The notes under the pieces: model-generated
Seen by the model: the letters and a program-made list of their open reading frames with translations, nothing else
The model's database searches: none
What the model was told of the DNA's origin: nothing
DNA from: SZUA-545 sp050297855
GTDB taxonomy: Bacteria > Campylobacterota > Campylobacteria > Campylobacterales > SZUA-545
Reading direction: 5' to 3'
DNA: 64,000 nucleotides
NCBI GenBank assembly: GCA_050297855.1
Contig: JBNKTC010000022.1
Span: forward strand, 1-64,000
Shown here: positions 41,888 through 51,625 of the stretch, one piece after another
Layout of the letters: each line of letters begins with the position of its first letter
How positions within the stretch are numbered: the first letter of the stretch is position 1
Made by a program: the position numbers and the translations under genes

Positions 41888-42787
41888 ATGCGACACTTTT
41901 TACTCCTTCTGTTCCTTTCCCTTTCGCTTGTTGCCACGGAGAAACCGACCGTCACGGTCAGTATCGTCCCATTGGAGACGTTTGTCAAGAAGATCGCCGG
42001 TGAACTGGTGGAGCTTAATGTCATGGTCCTTCCCGGCCACTCCCCGGCAACCTACGAGCCCAAGCCCTCCCAGATGCGGGCCCTCTCCCGCTCCCGGCTC
42101 TATTTTTCCGTGGGCGTTCCCTTTGAGACGGTCTGGCTGCCCCGTTTTGCGGATCAGAATCCGGACATGAAGATCGTCCCGACCCAGGCGGGACTGGAGC
42201 TGCTGGAGATGGCCTCTCATCATCATGAGGATGAGGGGGACGATGAGCACGATGCCCATGACGACCATGACCACGAAGAGGAAGATCATGAAGAGCATGG
42301 CGGAAAGGACCCCCATATCTGGCTCTCCCCCGCCAACGTCAAGGTGATGGCCCGGACGATCCTTACCGAACTGCTGGTGCTCCTGCCGGAAAACAAGGCA
42401 GTGATGACGGCCAACTACAACAGATTCATCCAAGATATCGATGCGACCGACCAAAGACTCCGGGCCCTTCTTACTCCGCACAGGGGCAGTACATTTATGG
42501 TCTTCCACCCGACCTGGGGATACCTGGCGAGGGATTACGGCCTGCAGCAGCTTCCCATCGAGATGGAGGGGAAAGAGCCGAGCCCCGCACGGCTCGGGGC
42601 ATTTATCCGCAAAGCAAAAGAGCAGAAGGTACGGGCGATCTTCGTCCAGCCCGAATTCTCCCAGAAAGCGGCCAAGCTGATCGCCAAGGAGGCGAAGGTC
42701 ACTGTCGTCTCCGTCTCCTCCCTCTCGGCCGAATGGGCTGAGAGCCTGCTCGCCTTCGCCCGGGCCTTCGGGAACAAGGGGCTCTAA
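41888..42787 (+). CDS. znuA: Zinc ABC transporter substrate-binding protein
   Basis: 299 residues with a signal peptide (about 1-17). The family's metal ligands are seen: His in LPGHSPATYEP (about 51), His in DPHIWLSP (about 141), His in FHPTWGYLARDYGL (about 204), and a late acidic ligand region (FVQPEFS). Between the first two lies a His/Asp/Glu-rich loop (about 109-135: HHHEDEGDD, HDHEEEDHEEH) that is typical of ZnuA and absent from manganese-binding relatives. It captures Zn(II) in the periplasm for the ATPase and permease that follow. One base separates it from the EnvC-like gene. Confidence 0.93.
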   Translation: MRHFLLLLFLSLSLVATEKPTVTVSIVPLETFVKKIAGELVELNVMVLPGHSPATYEPKPSQMRALSRSRLYFSVGVPFETVWLPRFADQNPDMKIVPTQAGLELLEMASHHHEDEGDDEHDAHDDHDHEEEDHEEHGGKDPHIWLSPANVKVMARTILTELLVLLPENKAVMTANYNRFIQDIDATDQRLRALLTPHRGSTFMVFHPTWGYLARDYGLQQLPIEMEGKEPSPARLGAFIRKAKEQKVRAIFVQPEFSQKAAKLIAKEAKVTVVSVSSLSAEWAESLLAFARAFGNKGL

Positions 42788-43551
42788 TGCGCCAGATCGA
42801 AGCCGACGCACTCTCGTTTGCCTACGGAAAGAGTACGGTCCTTGAAGATATCTCGCTTCAGGTCGATGCGGGGGATTTCGTCGCCCTCATCGGTCCAAAC
42901 GGCGGCGGGAAAAGCACCTTTTTAAAACTGATCCTGGGCCTTCTTGAACCCGCATCGGGCACCCTGCGTGTCATGGGCGACACCCCGGCCAAAGCCGCCC
43001 CCCTGATCGGCTACGTCCCCCAGGATATCCACGCCAACCGCGGTTTTCCCGTCTCCGTACTGGAAGTGGTTCAGATGGGTCTGCTGGGACGGAAAAACAT
43101 CCTTTTCCGCCATAATGCGGACGAACGGGCCAAGGCGATGACGGCACTACAAAAAGTAGGCATGGAGGCGTATGCCTCCCGCCGCATCGACGACCTCTCG
43201 GGCGGCCAGCTCCAGCGTGTCTTCATCGCCCGGGCCCTGGTCTCGGAACCGAAGCTCCTGATCCTGGACGAACCCACCTCCAATATCGATTCGCGCGGCG
43301 AACAGGAGATCTACGACCTGCTCAAAAAACTCAATAACGAGATCACCGTCATCGTCGTCAGCCACGATATCTCCTTTTTGCTCGATTATGCCAAAAAGGT
43401 CGTCTTTCTGAATCGCCGTCTCACCCTGCATGATGCCCCTTCGATCACGCGTGAACATGTTATCAAGTCGCTGGGCATCAAGGACAACCACCTCTGCGAG
43501 GTGGAGCTGCTGAACTATCTCTCCGGGGGGGCGTCATGCTCGAAATGCTAA
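42787..43551 (+). CDS. znuC: Zinc ABC transporter ATP-binding protein
   Basis: 254 residues. Walker A GPNGGGKST (about 37-45), Q-loop YVPQDIHANRGFPVSV, signature LSGGQLQR, Walker B LLILDEPTSNID and the H-loop VSHD. FPVSVLEVVQMGL after the Q-loop is typical for the zinc/manganese uptake group. It powers ZnuB. The start is in the sequence TAATG shared with the znuA stop. The end overlaps znuB by 16 bases. The C-terminal GGASCSKC contains two Cys, unusual for this family. Confidence 0.94.
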   Translation: MRQIEADALSFAYGKSTVLEDISLQVDAGDFVALIGPNGGGKSTFLKLILGLLEPASGTLRVMGDTPAKAAPLIGYVPQDIHANRGFPVSVLEVVQMGLLGRKNILFRHNADERAKAMTALQKVGMEAYASRRIDDLSGGQLQRVFIARALVSEPKLLILDEPTSNIDSRGEQEIYDLLKKLNNEITVIVVSHDISFLLDYAKKVVFLNRRLTLHDAPSITREHVIKSLGIKDNHLCEVELLNYLSGGASCSKC

Positions 43552-44345
43552 GCTACGACTTTATGCAAAACGCCCTGATCGCCGGGCTGTTGGTGAGCAT
43601 CGCCGCCGGTTTTATCGGGACCTTTATCGTCGTCAACCGCATGGTCTTCCTGGCTGGCGGGATCGCCCACTCCGCCTACGGCGGCGTCGGGATGGCGATC
43701 TATTTCGGCTTTTCGGTCCTGCTGGGTGCGGGGCTTTTTGCCGTAGCGGCCGGACTTTTGATGGCGTGGCTTACCTATGACAAAAAACGGCGACCCGATA
43801 CGGTCATCGGGGTGATCTGGGCCCTTGGAATGGCCGTGGGGATCATCTTTACCGATATGACGCCGGGTTACAACGTCGACCTGATGAGCTATCTTTTCGG
43901 GAGCATCCTGGCCGTCCCCGGGGAGGATCTCTTTTTTATGCTTCTGCTCGACGGAGCCATTATCCTCCTGACCCTGCTTTTTTACAAAAGCTTTCTGGCC
44001 GTCTCCTACGATCCCGAGTTTGCCAGGCTTCGCGGCGTACCGGTCAAACTCTTCTATTTCCTGCTGCTCTGCCTGGCTGCCCTGACTGTCGTCGTAGCCA
44101 TCCGTGTCGTGGGGCTTATCATGGTGATCGCCCTGCTGACGATCCCCACCTACATCGCCGAGCGCCTCTCGGGCTCCCTGCTCTCGATGATGGGGGTCGC
44201 GTCGCTCCTTGCTGCCCTTTTTAGTACGGCCGGCCTCTTCCTGGCCTACTATTACGACATCACATCCGGGGCTGCGATCATCATCGTCGCAGCGGCCGCG
44301 TTTTTCCTCTTCCTGGGCCTTTTGCGCCTCAAAGGACGTGCATGA
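43536..44345 (+). CDS. znuB: Zinc ABC transporter permease
   Basis: 269 residues with about eight membrane helices and the ABC-3 family blocks: GTFIVVNRMVFLAGGIAHSAYGGVG near the start, DTVIGVIWALGMAVGIIF in the middle, and VAIRVVGLIMVIALLTIPTYIA late, which contacts the ATPase. It forms the channel for Zn(II) uptake with ZnuA and ZnuC. It overlaps znuC by 16 bases and the next gene by four bases (ATGA). I see no Zur-box-like site in front of this set because the genes continue an upstream run. Confidence 0.93.
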   Translation: MLEMLSYDFMQNALIAGLLVSIAAGFIGTFIVVNRMVFLAGGIAHSAYGGVGMAIYFGFSVLLGAGLFAVAAGLLMAWLTYDKKRRPDTVIGVIWALGMAVGIIFTDMTPGYNVDLMSYLFGSILAVPGEDLFFMLLLDGAIILLTLLFYKSFLAVSYDPEFARLRGVPVKLFYFLLLCLAALTVVVAIRVVGLIMVIALLTIPTYIAERLSGSLLSMMGVASLLAALFSTAGLFLAYYYDITSGAAIIIVAAAAFFLFLGLLRLKGRA

Positions 44346-45766
44346 TCCGTCAACTCGTCCTTTTTATCCTGCTCGCCCAGGGCCTTTTTGCCTGTGCCCT
44401 CTGCTCCTTTTATACCCCTGCGGCAGACGTGACAGTCGATTTCGGTGTCAAAGACGAGACGATCACGCACCTTGATATCCGCTGGGACTTTACGGAAAAG
44501 TTCACCGATGAGATACTCAACACCTACGATAAAAACGGCAACCGAACCCTCGATGCAGACGAGTGGGCGAAGGCCAAAACCGCTCTGATCGACTATATCC
44601 GTCCCGCCAACTACCTGACAACGATCAAAGCCTATAACCGGGCCGATAGCATGGAAACCTCCCCCCTTGACTTCCAGGTCACCAGCTGGGAGTTCCGCCT
44701 TGTGGAGAACCGTCCGGTCTTTACCTATACTGTCCCGCTGGTACGTCCCATCGAACACGGTATGATCCTTGCCGTCCAGCTTAAGGACGAAGGGCGCTAT
44801 TTTGACTTCATGATCCGGGCCGTTCATTACAGACCGTCGGATACGTGGAAATTCGAACAGAACCTCAACAATGATGCCGCTTTCTTCTCTTTCTACGACA
44901 AGAGCCGCTACATCGCAGAGCAGATAACGGGTGCGTCCCAGGAGCTGCCTCAACAGGAGACAAATGCCAGCCTCCCTGCTGAAGCCTCGGCCAAAAATCC
45001 TGTGATCGCCCTGCTGGAGCGTTACCTGAAAACCCTTAGCCGTGCCATCAACGACTACGTCACCGCCATCAACGAGACCGGCAGCTTCCTCTCCTACTTC
45101 TGGCTGCTGCTCTTTTCACTTCTGTACGGCATCCTCCACGCCGCGGGGCCGGGACACGGCAAGAGCCTTGTGGCGTCATATTTTATGGCCCACGACCACA
45201 GCTACACCAAAGCATTCAGCGTCGCCGCCATGATCGCGGTGGTCCACACCTTCTCCGCCTTTGTCTCGACCCTGATCATCTACTTCATACTGAACATGTT
45301 CTTCGCCCAGTTCTTTGCCGACCTCACCTACTACACGACCAAGATCTCGGCTTTGCTCATCATCGCCATCGCCCTCTACCTGCTCTATAAAAAGATCCCA
45401 AAAAAACCCGTAAACGGAAGCCGCTGGAGCACCCACCCGCCGAGCTGCTCGTGCGGCTCGTGCCAGCTTGATACGGGTACGACGGACCTGGGGGTGATCG
45501 TGAGTGCAGGCATCATCCCCTGCCCGGGGACCGTGACGATCTTTATCCTGACCCTCTCACTGGGCGAATACTTCGTCGGCTTTCTCTCGGCGCTCTTTAT
45601 GAGCCTGGGGATGAGCCTGGTGATCCTGCTGGCCGCAACCCTCTCCATCGGCGTACGCAACCGTCTGACCGGACGTGTCGCGCACATCGGACGACTCCTC
45701 GATTATGCGAGTCTGGGCTTCATCCTGCTGCTGGGCATCAGCCTGTTCTTTGTCAATATAGGATAA
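44342..45766 (+). CDS. DUF1007 plus NicO-type metal exporter fusion
   Basis: 474 residues. Signal peptide, then a periplasmic DUF1007 domain (about 20-200) that includes an EF-hand-like loop DKNGNRTLDADEW (about 60-72) able to bind Ca2+. A linker leads to a six-helix NicO/RcnA-like transporter (about 240-474) with the family motif HAAGPGHGKSLVASYF and the second block IIPCPGTVTIFIL, plus a cytoplasmic loop with a Cys cluster (SCSCGSC). These proteins export nickel or cobalt, or are thought to act in zinc or nickel balance. It overlaps znuB by four bases, so metal import and putative export are in one transcript. Confidence 0.85.
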   Translation: MIRQLVLFILLAQGLFACALCSFYTPAADVTVDFGVKDETITHLDIRWDFTEKFTDEILNTYDKNGNRTLDADEWAKAKTALIDYIRPANYLTTIKAYNRADSMETSPLDFQVTSWEFRLVENRPVFTYTVPLVRPIEHGMILAVQLKDEGRYFDFMIRAVHYRPSDTWKFEQNLNNDAAFFSFYDKSRYIAEQITGASQELPQQETNASLPAEASAKNPVIALLERYLKTLSRAINDYVTAINETGSFLSYFWLLLFSLLYGILHAAGPGHGKSLVASYFMAHDHSYTKAFSVAAMIAVVHTFSAFVSTLIIYFILNMFFAQFFADLTYYTTKISALLIIAIALYLLYKKIPKKPVNGSRWSTHPPSCSCGSCQLDTGTTDLGVIVSAGIIPCPGTVTIFILTLSLGEYFVGFLSALFMSLGMSLVILLAATLSIGVRNRLTGRVAHIGRLLDYASLGFILLLGISLFFVNIG

Positions 45767-45770
45767 ACCG

Positions 45771-47399
45771 ATGCACCGCCTTATCCATAACCGCAGTATC
45801 AACGACATCGGGATCCTGGCGACGATCTTTTCCGCCTTTTTTATCTTGATTTTCGCCCTGCTGATCATCATAAACGAGTACAACAACTTCCTCGAACAGA
45901 TGGCCCAGGAGGAGAAAAGATACCTTGCTTCCCAAAAACAGATCATCAAACAGGAGACCGAACGGGCACTGAAGTTTATACGCTACAAGTACGATAAATA
46001 CGAGGGAATGCCCACCGAGGCGCTCAAAAAGACGATCGTCGATGCCATCGAGTACATGCGCAACGAACGGGACGGAACGGGCTATATCTTCATCTACACC
46101 TTCGACGGCGTCAATATCGCCGACCCGATCCTCAAGCAGAATGCGGGGAAAAACCTCCTGGATTTTACCGATCCCAACGGCAAGAAGGTGATCGCGGAGC
46201 TCATCGAAGTCTCCAAGCATAAAGAGGGCGGCTACGTCGAGTATGTCTGGAACAAACCGATCGTCAACCGCCTCGCACCGAAGATATCCTACGCCAAGGC
46301 GTTTAAGCCGTGGAACTGGATGGTGGGTACCGGGGTCTACCTCGATACGATCGAAGCGGAGCTGGAGAAGAAGAAGGCGCGGTACCGCGACCGTATTATC
46401 GGGTTTATGACCCAGGTCGCCATTGTGGCGATGATCCTGCTCTTTTTAGTGCTCCTCTTCTCCCGCTATATCCAGGACATCATCAAAAACGAGCTCACCC
46501 TCTTCCGGAACTTTTTCGACAAAGCCTCCCACGAGTACGAGACCATCGACAGAAAACAGCTCAGTTTTATCGAGTTCAAGGAGCTTTCGGGATTTGCCAA
46601 CGAGATGGTCCGGGAGATCCAGGCCAAAAACAGCGCACTGGAGGAGATGAACGCGACCCTTGAGGAGAAGGTGCGCCAGAAGACCCTCTCCCTGCAGGAG
46701 AAGAACGAAAAACTCCGAAAAGCCAACGACAAAAATAAAAAACTGATCAAAGAGCAGGACATTTTCATCAAAAACACGATCCACGAGGTCAATACGCCCC
46801 TGGCCATTATCCTGACCAACATCGACATGGCCCGGATGAAGAACCTTGCCAACAAATACCTGACGAATATCGAATCGGCCTCCAAGGTAATCGCCAACCT
46901 CTACAACGACCTCAGCTTCTTTATCCGCAAGGACCGTATCGAGTATAAAAAAGCGCCGCTGGATATCTCCAAAAGCGTACGGGACCGCATCGACTTTTTC
47001 GACGATGTGGCTACGGGGAACGAGCTTGCTTTCAACCCGGAGATAACCGACGGCCTTGTGATCTATTTCAACCGGACCGAACTGGAACGCATCATCGACA
47101 ATATCCTCTCCAACGCCATCAAATACAGCTACCCCGATACGGTCATCCGTGTCTCCCTGGAAAAGGAGAAAGATGCTGCAAAGTTCAGTGTCGCCAACGA
47201 AGGGGACCCGATCCAGGATGCCGCCAACATCTTCAAACGCTTCTACCGCGAAAACGAAAACCGCGGGGGATTCGGCATCGGGCTCAGTATGGTGAGCGAG
47301 ATCTGTAAGAAAAACGGCATCAAGGTTTCGGTACAATCCGAGGATGGAGTGAACACGTTCATGTTCACCTTTCCCCTCGCAAAAGAAGGAGACGCGTGA
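45771..47399 (+). CDS. Sensor histidine kinase with Cache domain
   Basis: 542 residues. Membrane helices at about 18-40 and 210-232 flank a periplasmic sCache_2-type domain (TGYIFIYTFDGVNIADP, then GGYVEYVWNKP and WNWMVGTGVYLD). A coiled-coil (about 270-330) precedes the kinase, whose phospho-acceptor is His338 in NTIHEVNTPLAI. The ATPase domain has N (NILSNAIKYSY) and G (FGIGLSMVSE) boxes. sCache domains often bind small carboxylates. The gene begins five bases after the NicO gene and overlaps its regulator by three bases. Downstream genes encode acetate uptake, which hints at acetate or a related ligand. Confidence 0.93.
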   Translation: MHRLIHNRSINDIGILATIFSAFFILIFALLIIINEYNNFLEQMAQEEKRYLASQKQIIKQETERALKFIRYKYDKYEGMPTEALKKTIVDAIEYMRNERDGTGYIFIYTFDGVNIADPILKQNAGKNLLDFTDPNGKKVIAELIEVSKHKEGGYVEYVWNKPIVNRLAPKISYAKAFKPWNWMVGTGVYLDTIEAELEKKKARYRDRIIGFMTQVAIVAMILLFLVLLFSRYIQDIIKNELTLFRNFFDKASHEYETIDRKQLSFIEFKELSGFANEMVREIQAKNSALEEMNATLEEKVRQKTLSLQEKNEKLRKANDKNKKLIKEQDIFIKNTIHEVNTPLAIILTNIDMARMKNLANKYLTNIESASKVIANLYNDLSFFIRKDRIEYKKAPLDISKSVRDRIDFFDDVATGNELAFNPEITDGLVIYFNRTELERIIDNILSNAIKYSYPDTVIRVSLEKEKDAAKFSVANEGDPIQDAANIFKRFYRENENRGGFGIGLSMVSEICKKNGIKVSVQSEDGVNTFMFTFPLAKEGDA

Positions 47400-48064
47400 A
47401 GATACTGCTGCTGGAAGACGAAGCGATCCTGCGCCATACGATCATGGAGTTTTTGGAGGATATGCAGCACCAGGTAACGGGGTTTGCCGACGGCCTCAGC
47501 GCCAAGGCGGCACTGGAAAACGACCGTTTCGACCTCCTGATCCTCGACATCAACGTCCCTAAAATGAGCGGGTTTGAACTCCTCGAAGCGATCCGGGATG
47601 CGGACATCTACACACCGGTCATCTACATCAGCGCCCTGGTGGATATCGAAGAGATCACAAAAGGCTTTACCCTGGGTTGCTCGGATTACCTCAAAAAGCC
47701 GTTCCACCTTCGCGAACTGGCCATCCGTATCGACAACGTCTCCAGGCTCCGAACCCTCCAGAATATCCACCATACGCTCCTAAGCCGCGACTACAGCTAC
47801 CACCTGGAGAAAAAGACCCTCTTTTTCCAGGGCGAACCCCAGGAGATCACCAAACGCCAGCAGCAGATCATCGACCTGCTCGCCAGCAACATCGGCCTGG
47901 TCGTCGACTTTGACATGTTCCGCGAATACGTATGGGAGAACGGCATCATCGACAACGCCTCCATCCGCGCCGAGATCAACCGCCTCAAAAAAGCCCTCAA
48001 AGAGGATGTGATCAAAAACATCCGCGGTCTCGGATACAAGATCGAACGGGTCTGCCAGGCGTAA
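47396..48064 (+). CDS. OmpR/PhoB-type response regulator
   Basis: 222 residues from a GTG at 47396 that overlaps the kinase stop. The receiver has Glu7/Asp8, phospho-acceptor Asp51 (LLILDINV), Ser in YISALVD and Lys in YLKKPF. The C-terminal winged helix (about 135-222) carries FQGEPQEITKRQQQIIDLL and IRGLGYKI. It is the partner of the Cache kinase. Its gene is 234 bases upstream of the porin-DUF485-ActP genes, whose promoter region has 11-base tandem repeats of the kind this class binds, and the same repeats precede acs. Confidence 0.93.
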   Translation: MKILLLEDEAILRHTIMEFLEDMQHQVTGFADGLSAKAALENDRFDLLILDINVPKMSGFELLEAIRDADIYTPVIYISALVDIEEITKGFTLGCSDYLKKPFHLRELAIRIDNVSRLRTLQNIHHTLLSRDYSYHLEKKTLFFQGEPQEITKRQQQIIDLLASNIGLVVDFDMFREYVWENGIIDNASIRAEINRLKKALKEDVIKNIRGLGYKIERVCQA

Positions 48065-48213
48065 AAGCCTAAAGTGTCACCTTTTTTCCTATTTTTTTCT
48101 CATCTTTTCCGAGTGTCTAAAACAAGATAATAAATACTTATTATTCTTCGGAGGTTTGTTTCGTTTTTTCACACAAGAGAAAAAAAATCCCATAATTTTG
48201 TATCGAATATTTA

Positions 48214-48248
48214 CATGCTACGTTCATGCTACGTTTGTCTCCTACTAT
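48214..48248 (+). promoter_or_regulatory. Tandem 11-bp operator and -10 of the porin-actP operon
   Basis: CATGCTACGTT occurs twice head to tail (48214-48224 and 48225-48235), seven bases before a TACTAT -10-like hexamer (48243-48248). The same arrangement with near-identical repeats lies upstream of acs. The 11-base period and the position at the -35 fit binding of an OmpR-type activator such as the regulator encoded at 47396. The rest of this 233-base gap is AT-rich with no gene. Confidence 0.6.
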
Positions 48249-48297
48249 TCTCTCAAGTCTGCTATTCAGGCAAACATTTTCATAAAGGGACAAGCGT

Positions 48298-49647
48298 ATG
48301 AAAAAAACTCTTATGAGTGTAGCTGCTATTGCGGCTATGGCAACATCAGCATATGCTGCGGATGCAGCTTCACAGGAAGCAGGTGTCATGAGCGGGGAAG
48401 TACGTTCTTTCTATATCTCGAGAGACCGTTCTTATAAAAACAGTGCATCGGACTATACCGAATCTGCATTTGCAATCGGCGGTAACCTCGGTTATGTTAA
48501 AAAGGATTACGGGATCGAAGGGCTTTCGACAGGCGTACGGTTTTATACATCCCAGCCGGTCGGCGAACAGGGTGACTCTGCGGGCGACAGCCGTATTAAT
48601 AAGACACTGTTTAAAGACGGTACAGGAGAGGGTTACTCGATCCTTGGCGAGGCGTATGTGAACTATGCTGCGGGGAATACGAATGTAAAGGTCGGTAGAC
48701 AGGCGCTCAACACTCCACTGGCGGGCGGAGACGATGCGCGGATGCTACCGACACTTTTCGAGGCAGCGGTTGTATCAAACAGTGACATCACAAACACTAC
48801 ATTGATCGCTGCGCACGTCGGAAAAGTAGCATACGGAACCTTTTCCAATGCTTACGGTGTCTACGATCCTGCAAAAACAGCAGCACAAAATGATTCTGCG
48901 ATGACCTTAACGCTTACAGCAGGTTACGGTTTCGGTCCGGAACGATCCGTCGGTACCTTTATGGACATGGGGAATGCCGCTATCGGAACGGACACTGACG
49001 GCGTTAATGCCGTTGCGGCCATCTACCACAACAAAGAGATCGGCCTGAAACTCCAGGTATGGGATTACATGGCTGCGGATATCCTCAACGCCATCTACGC
49101 CGAAGCCAACTACGACCTGAAACTGGGTGACAACAAACTCTTCGCCGGTCTCCAATCCATCAGCGAGTCAGATACCGGAGATAAACTGGCGGGCACGGTT
49201 TCTTCAAACTACAGTGCAGCTAAAATCGGTGCAGCTTTTGGCCCGGTCACGGCCTATGTCGCAACATCCCAGACCGATGCCGATACTACTGCGGCGGTTA
49301 ACGGCGGGATCATCACCCCATGGGGCGGGATGCCGGCCTATACGCAGGGGATGGTAACACGCCACATGTTCTTTGCCGATACCCAGGCGACCAAAGTGGC
49401 CGCGACTTACAAAACGGGTAAACTCAAAGCGACACTGGCCCATATGACATTCAATATGGGTAAAGATAACGGCTACAGTGCAAACTACGACTGGACAGCG
49501 ACGGAGAGCATGGCGGATGTCATCTACATGATGGAGAAAAACCTCATGCTGCGCTACCGTCTTAATATGCCGGATAAATTCTATGAGTCTGCAACGAATG
49601 ACCTCAGCTGGACAGAACACCGCTTCATCGTCAGCTATAAATTCTAA
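48298..49647 (+). CDS. Outer membrane porin, OprD-like family
   Basis: 449 residues. Signal peptide (about 1-20, ending AYA), then a large beta-barrel with alternating hydrophobic strands, and a terminal SYKF. The start region SGEVRSFYISRDR and the late YTQGMVTRHMF and SYKF fit the OprD-type porins of this phylum. Such porins pass small organic acids; with DUF485 and ActP downstream in the same direction, passage of acetate or related acids is likely. Start at 48298 follows AAAGGGAC. It is the first gene after the tandem operator. Confidence 0.85.
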   Translation: MKKTLMSVAAIAAMATSAYAADAASQEAGVMSGEVRSFYISRDRSYKNSASDYTESAFAIGGNLGYVKKDYGIEGLSTGVRFYTSQPVGEQGDSAGDSRINKTLFKDGTGEGYSILGEAYVNYAAGNTNVKVGRQALNTPLAGGDDARMLPTLFEAAVVSNSDITNTTLIAAHVGKVAYGTFSNAYGVYDPAKTAAQNDSAMTLTLTAGYGFGPERSVGTFMDMGNAAIGTDTDGVNAVAAIYHNKEIGLKLQVWDYMAADILNAIYAEANYDLKLGDNKLFAGLQSISESDTGDKLAGTVSSNYSAAKIGAAFGPVTAYVATSQTDADTTAAVNGGIITPWGGMPAYTQGMVTRHMFFADTQATKVAATYKTGKLKATLAHMTFNMGKDNGYSANYDWTATESMADVIYMMEKNLMLRYRLNMPDKFYESATNDLSWTEHRFIVSYKF

Positions 49648-49661
49648 AAAAAGGAAACAGA

Positions 49662-49970
49662 ATGGAACAAGTAACGGTTGACCAAGTCAAAAATAACCCG
49701 AAATTCCAGCAACTGGTGAAGGCGCGGAGCGCCTTTGCATGGAAACTCTCCATCGCCATGCTGGTCGTCTACTATGCATTTATCCTCACCATCGCATTCA
49801 GCCCTGCTACGCTGGGCGCCTCCATGGGCGGGATCATCACGGTAGGGATTCCCGTAGGTGTGGGCATCATCGTATTCGCCTTCATCCTGACCGGGATCTA
49901 CGTCAAACGCGCCAATACGGAGTTTGACGAACTGACACAACAGATTAAAGAAGAAGCGGGGAAAGCGTAA
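49662..49970 (+). CDS. DUF485 membrane protein associated with ActP
   Basis: 102 residues with two membrane helices (about 28-46 and 58-82) and the DUF485 motifs: NPKFQQLVKARSAFAWKL at the N-terminus and IVFAFILTGIYVKRANTEFD near the end. This is the YjcH-type protein that is encoded before acetate permease ActP in many bacteria; its function is unknown but it probably forms a complex with or regulates the permease. It overlaps the ActP start by one base and begins 14 bases after the porin. Confidence 0.92.
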   Translation: MEQVTVDQVKNNPKFQQLVKARSAFAWKLSIAMLVVYYAFILTIAFSPATLGASMGGIITVGIPVGVGIIVFAFILTGIYVKRANTEFDELTQQIKEEAGKA

Positions 49971-51622
49971 TGGGTAAAATCGTTCTATCACTACTGGCAC
50001 TTGCCCCGGCTCTTATGGCCGCGGGCGCCCTGACAGGCGAAGTGGAAAAGCAGCCGCTTAACATCGCGGCGATTGTCATGTTCTTCATCTTCGTTGCGGG
50101 GACACTGGGGATCACCTACTGGTCCGCACGACGTACGAAGACGGCAAAGGACTTCTATACTGCCGGTGGCGGCATCACCGGTTTCCAAAACGGTCTGGCG
50201 ATCGCGGGTGACTATATGTCCGCGGCATCCTTCCTCGGTATTTCGGGTCTGGTCTACCTCAAAGGGTACGACGGTCTGATCTACTCCATCGGGTTCCTGG
50301 TCGGATGGCCGGTTATCCTGTTCCTCGTTGCGGAGCAGCTGAGAAACCTCGGCAAGTTTACGTTTGCGGACGTTGCCAGCTACCGGCTTCGACAGACCCC
50401 GATCCGTACGCTTGCGGCTTTCGGTTCCATCGCGACGGTTATCCTCTACCTCATCGCCCAGATGGTCGGCGCGGGTAAACTGATCCAGCTTCTATTTGGT
50501 ATGGAGTATGAGTTCGCCGTCATCCTGGTCGGTGTGCTTATGATCCTTTATGTTACGTTCGGCGGTATGCTGGCGACGACATGGGTCCAGATCATCAAAG
50601 CAGTCCTGCTGCTTTCGGGTGCGACATTCATGGCCTTTATGGTTATGTACATGTCCGGGTTCAGCCTCGATACGCTCTTTACACAGGCAACGGAGATTCA
50701 CCCAAAAGGACTTGATATCATGGCTCCGGGCGGTCTGGTCAGTGATCCGGTTTCCGCGATCTCCCTTGGTATCGCTCTTATGTTCGGTACAGCCGGTCTG
50801 CCACACATCCTGATGCGGTTCTTTACCGTTGCCGATGCGAAAGAGGCACGTAAATCCGTTTTCTTTGCAACCGGTTTCATCGGGTATTTCTACCTGCTGA
50901 CATTCATCATCGGTTTCGGTGCGATCGTCCTGGTTTCCCAGAACCCGCAATACCTTGATGCTGCCAAAGGGATCATCCTGGGCGGTAACAACATGGCGGC
51001 CATCCACCTCTCCCACGCGGTCGGCGGCGACATGTTCCTCGGATTCATCTCCGCGGTTGCCTTTGCTACGATCCTTGCGGTCGTTTCCGGTCTGACCCTG
51101 GCGGGTGCATCGGCCATCAGCCACGACCTTTACGCCAGCGTTATCAAAGAGGGCAAAGCGGACGAGATGAGCGAGATCCGTGTATCCAAGTATGCGACGA
51201 TCGCCCTGGGTATCGTTGCGATCATCCTCGGTATCGCCTTTGAGAAACAGAACATCGCCTTCATGGTCGGTCTTGCCTTCGCGATTGCCGCGTCCGCAAA
51301 CTTCCCGGTCCTGTTCCTCAGCATGTTCTGGAGCAAGCTGACAACACGCGGTGCCGTTATCGGCGGTAGCCTCGGTCTTGCTACGGCGGTCCTGCTGGTT
51401 ATCCTCGGTCCGATCGTATGGGTACAGATCCTCGGCAATGCCGAAGCGGTATTCCCATATAAATACCCGGCCCTCTTCTCCGTGACGGTCGCATTCGTCG
51501 GTATCTGGTTCTTCTCCATTACCGACAAGTCTGACGACGCGGAAAAAGAGAAAGAAGCGTACGAAGCGCAATTCGTCCGAAGCCAGACCGGTATCGGTGC
51601 CGAAGGTGCTGCGGCGCACTGA
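49970..51622 (+). CDS. actP: Cation/acetate symporter
   Basis: 550 residues, a sodium:solute symporter (SSF) family protein. A signal-like N-terminus (about 1-17, ending MAAG) is followed by about 13 membrane helices with the SSF blocks FYTAGGGITGFQNGLAIAGDYMSAASFLG, GKFTFADVASYRLR, GTAGLPHILMRFFTV and SGLTLAGASAISHDLYA. It takes up acetate and other short monocarboxylates with a cation. It is encoded directly after DUF485 and a porin, in a unit likely controlled by the tandem operator at 48214. The C-terminus is acidic. Confidence 0.94.
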   Translation: MGKIVLSLLALAPALMAAGALTGEVEKQPLNIAAIVMFFIFVAGTLGITYWSARRTKTAKDFYTAGGGITGFQNGLAIAGDYMSAASFLGISGLVYLKGYDGLIYSIGFLVGWPVILFLVAEQLRNLGKFTFADVASYRLRQTPIRTLAAFGSIATVILYLIAQMVGAGKLIQLLFGMEYEFAVILVGVLMILYVTFGGMLATTWVQIIKAVLLLSGATFMAFMVMYMSGFSLDTLFTQATEIHPKGLDIMAPGGLVSDPVSAISLGIALMFGTAGLPHILMRFFTVADAKEARKSVFFATGFIGYFYLLTFIIGFGAIVLVSQNPQYLDAAKGIILGGNNMAAIHLSHAVGGDMFLGFISAVAFATILAVVSGLTLAGASAISHDLYASVIKEGKADEMSEIRVSKYATIALGIVAIILGIAFEKQNIAFMVGLAFAIAASANFPVLFLSMFWSKLTTRGAVIGGSLGLATAVLLVILGPIVWVQILGNAEAVFPYKYPALFSVTVAFVGIWFFSITDKSDDAEKEKEAYEAQFVRSQTGIGAEGAAAH

Positions 51623-51625
51623 CTA

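Noticed and set aside
48121..48210. AT-rich stretch considered as a promoter with clear -35 and -10
   Set aside because: Many A/T runs but no pair of boxes that stands out; only the tandem repeat and its downstream hexamer are reported.
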